A stretch of 64,000 nt of DNA from positions 156,562-220,561 of the forward strand of contig NZ_FOLQ01000005.1 in the NCBI RefSeq assembly GCF_900112365.1, read 5' to 3'. Of the stretch, positions 58,733 through 64,000 are shown piece after piece (positions within the stretch are counted from its first letter, which is position 1; every line of letters begins with the position of its first letter). This stretch comes from Spirosoma endophyticum. GTDB taxonomy: Bacteria; Bacteroidota; Bacteroidia; Cytophagales; Spirosomataceae. A program made the translations under genes and the position numbers. Below the pieces are notes generated by a model. The model saw only the letters and a program-made list of their open reading frames with translations, had not been told where the DNA came from and ran no database searches.

Positions 58733-59926
58733 TCACACCAAATCCCGCTCAATAATTTTTCCACTGACTTTCTCTTTCAGGATCACCTTGTTCCGGCCGT
58801 CGTGGGTCATTTCCTGCTTGATTAAGTAATGATCCGCGTCGTACTCAACGAGCGTAGACTCCGGTTTCAGTCCTTCCTGTCCACGCCAGACGGGCAAATT
58901 CACTTTCTCCCATTGCTTGGTTTCAGCGGATTTATAGGCGGCATCCAGCACGGCATTCACTACGTAGCCGTCGTAGAAAGTTTCGGCAGGCGCGCGGCCT
59001 TCTTCCTGCGATTTGAACATGTCGGTAAACATATGATTGTAGCCCAGATCGTTAACTTCATCGCCAACGGGAAATAGCCAGCCGGTGTTGGATTCAGCCT
59101 TTTCTGCTACGTAGTCTGCGCCTTTACCAGTCGTAAACATCTCGAAACCCGTCCGCAGGAAGTTGTTGATCCAGATTGTGCCTTCGGTACCCATGACCTC
59201 GTCGCGCAGGTCCATACCTCCGCGAAATGTCCAGCTCACTTCAAACTGTCCGATAGCGCCGTTTTCGTATTTTACCAGCGCAATTGCGTGATCTTCAGCA
59301 TCAATGGGTTTCACCTGGGTGGCGGCCCAGCACATAACCTCAACCGGCTTTACGTCTTTACCAATAAAATTTCGGGCAATCTCGACGCAATGGCAACCTA
59401 AATCGAGCATACAGCCGCCCCCGGCCTGCGCTTTGTCCCAGAACCAGTCGGAGTGTGGTCCTGGATGCGTCTCGCGCGATTTTGCCCATAGAATTCGGCC
59501 CAGCGCACCATTTTTCACACTTTCCAGTGATTTTAAAAACTTCGGCGTATAACAAAGATCTTCGAGATAACCAGCGAAGATGCCTGCTTCTTCAACCGTT
59601 CTCATCATTCGCAAGGCTTCCTCTCCCGTACGTCCAAGCGGTTTTGTGCACACAACCGATTTCTTGTGTTTCGCACATAAGTTGACAGCCGTTTCGTGAA
59701 TGTTGTTGGGTAGCGCGATGCAGACCATATCTACGTCGGGGTGCGCAATTACGTCTTCCATATTGGTCGACGAAAAGTCGCAACCGTAGTCGAGGGCAAA
59801 CTTTTGGGCGGTTTCTTCCCGGCGGGCATAAATGGCCACGACCTTGTCGCGGCTACGTTGGCCGTGGATGGATTCGGCGTAGAAGCGACCAATGAAGCCG
59901 CCACCAAGCATAGCAATACGTTGCAT
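58733..59926 (-). CDS. Gfo/Idh/MocA-family oxidoreductase
   Basis: About 397 aa. N-terminal NAD(P)-binding domain IAMLGGGFIGRFYAES, the catalytic-lysine motif CTKPLGRTGEEALRMM (TKP in place of the usual EKP) and a C-terminal alpha/beta domain (GGGCMLDLGCHCVEIARNFIG with the conserved His). Such enzymes oxidise sugars or inositols. The ATG at 59926 puts the Rossmann motif at residue 3; the upstream start at 59968 is unlikely. Substrate unknown. It is divergent from pnuC. Confidence 0.93.
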   Translation of the reverse strand: MQRIAMLGGGFIGRFYAESIHGQRSRDKVVAIYARREETAQKFALDYGCDFSSTNMEDVIAHPDVDMVCIALPNNIHETAVNLCAKHKKSVVCTKPLGRTGEEALRMMRTVEEAGIFAGYLEDLCYTPKFLKSLESVKNGALGRILWAKSRETHPGPHSDWFWDKAQAGGGCMLDLGCHCVEIARNFIGKDVKPVEVMCWAATQVKPIDAEDHAIALVKYENGAIGQFEVSWTFRGGMDLRDEVMGTEGTIWINNFLRTGFEMFTTGKGADYVAEKAESNTGWLFPVGDEVNDLGYNHMFTDMFKSQEEGRAPAETFYDGYVVNAVLDAAYKSAETKQWEKVNLPVWRGQEGLKPESTLVEYDADHYLIKQEMTHDGRNKVILKEKVSGKIIERDLV

Positions 59927-60006
59927 AAAATAGGGGTTCAGGTAAAAGGTTAATCTGTACTTTCGCACAAGTAAACGTAGAGAACGCCCACCGATTATTT
60001 TTACAT

Positions 60007-60678
60007 ATGCCCAATTTTTTTGACATCCATTCTATTTTCTTTACCGTATGGGATTACTCCATGAGTTACCTGGAGTTCTTCGGTGTTGTTAGCGGTTCGA
60101 TAGCTACGTGGCTGGCTGCACGGGCCAATGTCTGGAGCTGGCCTATTGGCGCGGCCAGCGTCTTGTTGTTTTTCTTTCTTTTCTGTCAGATTCAGCTCTA
60201 TCCAGACATGTTTCTACAGGTGTTTTTTTTCATCACAAACCTGCAAGGCTGGTGGCGTTGGACACACCCAAAAGCGCAGGAAGCCGATCAGCACAACGAA
60301 CTACGTATCACCCGGCTCATTGGACGACCGCTTGTTATGGTTCTCCTGGGGGGCGTGGTTGCTACAGGAATATTAGGTGCTTTCGCACAGAACCTACATA
60401 CCTGGTTCCCCGTGATGTTTAGTCAACCCAGTGCCTTCCCGTATCTGGATTCTTTTACGACCGTCATGAGTATCATCGGTACGTTTATGATGATTCAGAA
60501 AAAGTTGGAATGCTGGTGGATATGGCTACTCGTGGATATCATCAGCACCTATATGTATTTCACTAAAGGCGTTAAATTAGTCGGTATTGAATATGCAATC
60601 TTCTGCCTGATTGCCTTTCAGGGCGCCTGGCACTGGACGAAGGAATACCGTAGCTACAAGTCAATTACCCCAGCATGA
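60007..60678 (+). CDS. pnuC: Nicotinamide riboside/mononucleotide transporter PnuC
   Basis: A 223-aa inner-membrane carrier for the NAD precursor nicotinamide riboside, with about seven helices. Typical are YLEFFGVVSGSIATWLAAR, WSWPIGAASVLLFFFLF, FITNLQGWWRWTHP (substrate-binding tryptophans and asparagine) and FSQPSAFPYLDSFTTVMSIIG near the middle. It overlaps nadR by four bases (ATGA), so uptake and phosphorylation of the precursor are coupled. A near-match promoter box (TACTTTCG, 59957-59964) lies upstream. Confidence 0.95.
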   Translation: MPNFFDIHSIFFTVWDYSMSYLEFFGVVSGSIATWLAARANVWSWPIGAASVLLFFFLFCQIQLYPDMFLQVFFFITNLQGWWRWTHPKAQEADQHNELRITRLIGRPLVMVLLGGVVATGILGAFAQNLHTWFPVMFSQPSAFPYLDSFTTVMSIIGTFMMIQKKLECWWIWLLVDIISTYMYFTKGVKLVGIEYAIFCLIAFQGAWHWTKEYRSYKSITPA

Positions 60679-61589
60679 CGACAGGTCTGGTTTTTGGCAA
60701 GTTTATGCCGGTTCATCAAGGGCATCTGGCGTTGATTGAATTTGCCAGAAAACAATGCGACCAACTCATTGTATCGATGAGTGTTACGCCCGAAGACCCG
60801 ATTTCGCCCGAATTACGGCTTCGCTGGCTAACGGAATTACTGGCTTCCTATCCAACCATTGAGGTTGTAGCCGAAGCCGACGATTTTCACGATCCAACCT
60901 TGCCACTCTGGGAAGCCACTAAACTATGGGCAGCCTTTATCAAGCGCCGGTTTCCAGACGTAAGCGTTTTTTTCTCCTCTGAAGGATATGCCATTCCGCT
61001 GGCTCACCACTCCGGCCTGCGGCACGTAGCGTTTGATCCGAACCGTCAGCAAGTTCCTATTTCAGCTACGTTAATTCGGAATAAGCCATTTCGCTTTTGG
61101 GATTATATTCCTGACGTAGTGCGGCCCTATTTTGTCAAAAAAATATGTTTGTACGGACCAGAGAGCGTTGGCAAGACGACCTTGGCGCGCCAGTTAGCGA
61201 TCGAATTCAAGACTATTTATGTACCGGAAATGGCCCGCGAAATACTTACGTCCAACGACATTACAGCCGATGATATTATCAAAATCGGCCATGCACAGAC
61301 GGAAGCAGTTTTGAGGGCACAGCGCGTTGCCAATCGTATTTTGTTCTGCGATACAGACGTAATTACTACCCAGATTTATTCGGAAATTTATCTTCACTAC
61401 GTTCCGCCAGTGCTCTATGAGCTGGAAAAGAAAATTCAGTATGATGCTTACATATTACTAGATATCGACGTTCCGTGGGTAGCGGATAACCTGCGTGATT
61501 TTGGCCATCAACGGACTGAAATGCTGGTTCGTTTCCGGGATGAGCTTACTAGACGAAAATTAGCCTACACACTTATAAGTAACTCATAA
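60675..61589 (+). CDS. nadR: NadR-like NMN adenylyltransferase/ribosylnicotinamide kinase
   Basis: A 304-aa two-domain enzyme of NAD salvage. N-terminal nucleotidyl transferase (LVFGKFMPVHQGHLALIEFA, ISATLIRNKPFRFWDYIP) and C-terminal kinase with P-loop LYGPESVGKTTLARQL and the ARxxL region VPEMAREILTSND. The N-terminal repressor domain of enterobacterial NadR is absent, so it is only enzymatic. It forms an operon with pnuC through a 4-bp overlap. Confidence 0.94.
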   Translation: MTTGLVFGKFMPVHQGHLALIEFARKQCDQLIVSMSVTPEDPISPELRLRWLTELLASYPTIEVVAEADDFHDPTLPLWEATKLWAAFIKRRFPDVSVFFSSEGYAIPLAHHSGLRHVAFDPNRQQVPISATLIRNKPFRFWDYIPDVVRPYFVKKICLYGPESVGKTTLARQLAIEFKTIYVPEMAREILTSNDITADDIIKIGHAQTEAVLRAQRVANRILFCDTDVITTQIYSEIYLHYVPPVLYELEKKIQYDAYILLDIDVPWVADNLRDFGHQRTEMLVRFRDELTRRKLAYTLISNS

Positions 61590-61772
61590 TCAAAGCGATT
61601 CCTGGCACTCAAGCAAATCACTAATCAGTTATTGGTATAGGGCACATACCATTTAGTAAATAAAACATCGTTTTGTATAAATAACTATAAAACAAGATAC
61701 ATTAATTAGAATTATATGAAGAATATAAGCAATTAACCTACTGATAATTATGACTTTATTTATTTTGTTATA

Positions 61773-61780
61773 TAATTTTG
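61773..61780 (+). promoter_or_regulatory. Bacteroidota -7 box (TAATTTTG)
   Basis: An exact TAnnTTTG match in an A+T-rich leader. Transcription would start near 61786, 21 bases before the ATG at 61807. This argues against the upstream in-frame ATG at 61750, which lies before the box. Confidence 0.55.
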
Positions 61781-61806
61781 CAGAAGGAACCAAACAATCA
61801 ATTTAT

Positions 61807-62115
61807 ATGGCAGTTGCCAAACAATTTCTCAAAAGCAAGCCTCTTGCAAAAGTAACGTTTGAGTTGTCGGCAGAAGCCGTCAATGGGGCAAAAACGGTCG
61901 CTCTGGCCGGTGATTTCAACGGTTGGGATCCCTCCGCCCAAGCCCTGAAAAAGCAGAAAGATGGTTCGTACAAAACTACGGTTGAATTAGCTGTTGGTGC
62001 CGAGTACCAATATCGCTACGTGCTGGATGGCACGACATGGACAAATGATTGGGCTGCTGACAAATACGTAGCCAGCGGTGTAGCCGGTGAAGAGAACTCA
62101 GTTGTTGTTCTCTAA
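61807..62115 (+). CDS. Stand-alone CBM48 (isoamylase early-set) protein
   Basis: A 102-aa protein consisting of one glycogen-binding early-set domain: KVTFELSAEAVNGAKTVALAG, DFNGWDPSAQALKKQKDGSYK, EYQYRYVLDGTTWTNDWAADK and the end NSVVVL. No catalytic domain or signal peptide is present. Such domains bind alpha-glucans and in eukaryotes belong to AMPK beta subunits. The ATG at 61807 is used because of the promoter position. A perfect palindrome follows. Confidence 0.88.
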   Translation: MAVAKQFLKSKPLAKVTFELSAEAVNGAKTVALAGDFNGWDPSAQALKKQKDGSYKTTVELAVGAEYQYRYVLDGTTWTNDWAADKYVASGVAGEENSVVVL

Positions 62116-62129
62116 AAAAGAAATTAGGG

Positions 62130-62187
62130 TAAACGAAAAAGGGTAAATAGATCGATACGTATCGATCTATTTACCCTTTTTCGTTTA
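62130..62187. repeat. Perfect 58-bp palindrome
   Basis: The left half (62130-62158, starting TAAACGAAAAAGGG) is followed without any spacer by its exact complement (62159-62187), with centre GATACGTATC. It lies between the convergent CBM48 and hydroxypyruvate-isomerase-like genes and can act as a terminator in both directions (AAAAAGGG/CCCTTTTT flanks). Confidence 0.93.
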
Positions 62188-62199
62188 GTTACGTATTGC

Positions 62200-63150
62200 C
62201 TACACCGTAAAACTGTCCGACTCAACGTAGGCTTTGATCAGCGCTACTTCGCCTTCGGTTCCCTTCTGCGACTTGCCGTGTTCCATACCGAAGATGAACT
62301 CTTTGTTTTCAGCTTTCTGTTTCTGGTAAATGTGTTTAAACACATTTTTATAATTAATCTCACCCGTTGTGGGCTCATTGCGTCCGGGATTGTCACCAAT
62401 CTGGAAGTAACCGATCTCACTCCAGCACCAGTCGATATGCGGAATAATATGGCCTTCGTTCTTCTGCATATGGTAAATGTCGAACAGGATCTTACACGAC
62501 GGGCTATTGACAGCCCGGCAGATCTCATACGTCTGATCAGACGTCCGCAGAAATAGATTTGGCGTATCGCTGAGTGGCTCCAGTACCATAGTCAACCCTC
62601 CCTGAGCCAGAATGTCAGCGCCCCGGCGCAAGGCATCAATGACATGCCCCGTCTGAATACCAATGGGCAAATTACGTTCAAAATCGCCGGGCACAACGGT
62701 CGTAAATTTGGCGTTGACACGCTTGCCCGTTTCAACAGCTTTCTTGCATCCGTTCAGGAATATGTCTACAAATTCGGGCTTTCCAGCCGCGAGTGTATTC
62801 TGACTATTTCCCCCTTTATCGAGCACAAAAACACCCATTACCATATTCAGGCGGGTCATTTCTTTGGCTATTTTCTCCTGTGTAGCCGCATCGCGCCCCA
62901 TCATGCCATTGTCTTCAAGGGCCGTAAAGCCCATGTCGGCCATGAACTTAAGTTGATCAATGAGGTCTTTACCTGCGCTGTTTTCAAACATGCCAAAGTG
63001 GGGAGCATATTTGAGCTTGAAGTTGTTTTTAGCCAAAAAATTCGGCTGTGAATGCCAGCTACTGGCTACTACGTCGCTCGAAACAGCGGCACCTGTCAGG
63101 CTTAAGCCAGCCGCTCCAAACGTTGATTTTACAAAGTTGCGTCGTTGCAT
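62200..63150 (-). CDS. Hydroxypyruvate isomerase-like TIM-barrel protein with Tat-type signal
   Basis: A 316-aa TIM-barrel of the Hyi group. The N-terminus RRNFVKSTFGAAGLSLTGAA is a twin-arginine-like signal. Characteristic blocks are LVLEPLSD-like MVLEPLSDTPN, ILFDIYHMQKNEG, FQIGDNPGRNEPTTGEINY and FGMEHGKSQKG, containing the metal-binding Glu, Asp, His and the final Glu. Hydroxypyruvate isomerases are usually cytoplasmic, so the export signal points to another sugar or acid substrate. It lies near the haem-binding protein gene, with a 120-bp repeat element between them. Confidence 0.9.
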   Translation of the reverse strand: MQRRNFVKSTFGAAGLSLTGAAVSSDVVASSWHSQPNFLAKNNFKLKYAPHFGMFENSAGKDLIDQLKFMADMGFTALEDNGMMGRDAATQEKIAKEMTRLNMVMGVFVLDKGGNSQNTLAAGKPEFVDIFLNGCKKAVETGKRVNAKFTTVVPGDFERNLPIGIQTGHVIDALRRGADILAQGGLTMVLEPLSDTPNLFLRTSDQTYEICRAVNSPSCKILFDIYHMQKNEGHIIPHIDWCWSEIGYFQIGDNPGRNEPTTGEINYKNVFKHIYQKQKAENKEFIFGMEHGKSQKGTEGEVALIKAYVESDSFTV

Positions 63151-63168
63151 AGTGATTGGGAATATCTA

Positions 63169-63288
63169 AACCGGGATTTATATGATTTTATTGACTGACT
63201 ATGATTTTGCTTTCGCTGTAATATTGCTTTCGAAGAAAGCTCACTAACAAAATCAAGGTCAGTCAATAAAATCATATAAATCCCGGTT
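63169..63288. repeat. CCGGGATTT-family inverted-repeat element, copy 2
   Basis: Arms of about 39 bp (63169-63207 and 63250-63288) with two mismatches, beginning AACCGGGATTTATATGATTT. The 42-base loop holds GCTTTC-GAA-GAAAGC and ends ACTAACAAAATC, the same plan as the element at 28783-28894. It fills the gap between two genes that both read leftwards. Confidence 0.9.
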
Positions 63289-63289
63289 C

Positions 63290-64000
63290 TTATTTATTTT
63301 TTTTCAGGCTCGCCAGATACTCAACGAGGTCTACTAACTCCTGGGTACTCATGGATTCCTGCAAACCTGATGGCATCATGGATGGCTCGATCTGTTTCAT
63401 CGACACTACGTCAGTCATTTTGTAATTCTGAACCACACCACCAGGAAATTTCATTTGTAGATCGGTTTCTGTTTTGCTGGAGACGATGCCGGTCATGGTA
63501 CTGCCATCTTTAAACTTCACATCCCAACCCTCAAAACCGAAACTGATGCCGGCATCGGGGTGCAAAATGGCCAGATATTGCCCTTCCTTGGGCAACTTAG
63601 AGCCAATTTCCGACAGTTTCGGGCCAAAGTCCATACCTTCTCCGTTTACCTGGTGGCAGATAGAACAGTTATTCTTGAAAACTACTACGCCCCTTGTTGC
63701 GTCGCCAGTCATGTCCAGTAATTCATTCATGCCGGGCAGTTTTTTACCTTCGACACTTTGCGCGCCGTCTAAATAGCTGGCTGCTTGCAGGCGAACATTT
63801 TTGCGCCAATCACTGCTTACACCCTGTGCAGCCGCTTTCTTGTAATCGCCTTTGATAGCACCAGATTTAAGAAGGGCAAGCACTTCATTAGCTCCGTCCA
63901 TGCTACCGCCCAACGAACGAGTCGCTTCTTTACGTAGCGCCGTTGGTCGCTTCTCGTCCAGAGCGACTGTTTTCAATATGTCAATGGATTCCTTGTTTCC
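63290..64000 (-). CDS. Haem-binding c-type cytochrome-domain protein, 5' end missing
   Basis: The C-terminal part of a larger exported protein; the frame is open to the edge of the window, so the start lies beyond it (the TTG at 63976 is not a convincing start). First comes a helical, HEAT-like region (KRPTALRKEATRSLGGSMDGA), then a cytochrome c-like domain with the CxxCH site in NCSICHQVNGEGMDFGPKLSEIG and the end MSTQELVDLVEYLASLKK. It resembles the haem-binding C-terminus of large PVC-type/GldN-less membrane-bound dehydrogenase proteins, which often sit with sugar-oxidising enzymes. The neighbouring exported isomerase fits that setting. Confidence 0.88.
   Translation of the reverse strand, partial: GNKESIDILKTVALDEKRPTALRKEATRSLGGSMDGANEVLALLKSGAIKGDYKKAAAQGVSSDWRKNVRLQAASYLDGAQSVEGKKLPGMNELLDMTGDATRGVVVFKNNCSICHQVNGEGMDFGPKLSEIGSKLPKEGQYLAILHPDAGISFGFEGWDVKFKDGSTMTGIVSSKTETDLQMKFPGGVVQNYKMTDVVSMKQIEPSMMPSGLQESMSTQELVDLVEYLASLKKNK

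Overview
The window looks like chromosomal DNA of a Bacteroidota member of the order Cytophagales, most like Spirosoma and its relatives. This is inferred from sequence character, not from a search. The signs are the Bacteroidota-type -7 promoter box TAnnTTTG in front of several genes, almost no Shine-Dalgarno sequences, a DUF5916 outer-membrane protein, a GH106 rhamnosidase, a bacillithiol-system YtxJ protein, a small secreted protein resembling a type IX sorting domain, and many two-component and LytTR/AraC regulators. No rRNA, tRNA, CRISPR array, transposase or phage gene was found.

Layout. 1-5.3 kb: end of a LytTR response regulator, a GH106 alpha-L-rhamnosidase and a Tat-type TIM-barrel isomerase. 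5.4-16.8 kb: an accessory cluster of redox and regulatory genes (HxlR, two DoxX-like proteins, three AraC regulators, two NmrA-type reductases, a YtfG-like quinone reductase, an MFS transporter, YceI, GH43, an SDR). It contains a duplicated AraC/NmrA pair. 17-28.8 kb: housekeeping genes (acyl-CoA ligase, stand-alone LytTR, cysM, pyrD, ftsK, lolA, upp, a Wzi/RemB-like barrel, gmhA). 28.9-33.3 kb: DUF5916 protein and a lemA-TPM-TPM operon. 33.5-37.1 kb: an SDR, then a four-gene set of a NarL-type regulator, a minimal histidine kinase, an unknown seven-helix membrane protein and an unknown small protein with a CPxxC tail. 37.5-40.6 kb: galE-rfbB-rfbA for nucleotide sugars. 40.7-49.3 kb: transglutaminase-like protein, PPTase, WD40, DivIVA, folB, ytxJ, waaA, rsgA, cystathionine beta-synthase. 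49.5-51.8 kb: small secreted protein and a two-gene AAA-ATPase/TOPRIM-like cassette that resembles a defence system. 51.8-64 kb: M1 peptidase, methylmalonyl-CoA epimerase, erpA, thioesterase, MetE-like protein, PhyH, GNAT, SDR, Gfo/Idh, pnuC-nadR, a CBM48 protein, a hydroxypyruvate-isomerase-like protein and the end of a haem-binding protein.

The most striking non-coding structure is a set of intergenic inverted repeats. Of 12 convergent gene junctions, nine carry a clear inverted repeat or hairpin that often fills the whole gap, and two more carry degenerate ones. They fall into at least three dispersed sequence families (GTAAYGCGGG nested palindromes; AACCGGGATTT elements; chains built from short units such as GTCGTAA or GGGGCAT), plus a perfect 58-bp palindrome. 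The hexamer CTACGT/ACGTAG also seems strongly over-represented. The best candidates for undescribed gene systems are the small protein/seven-helix protein/kinase/regulator set (34.3-37.1 kb) and the ATPase/TOPRIM-like pair (50.0-51.8 kb).
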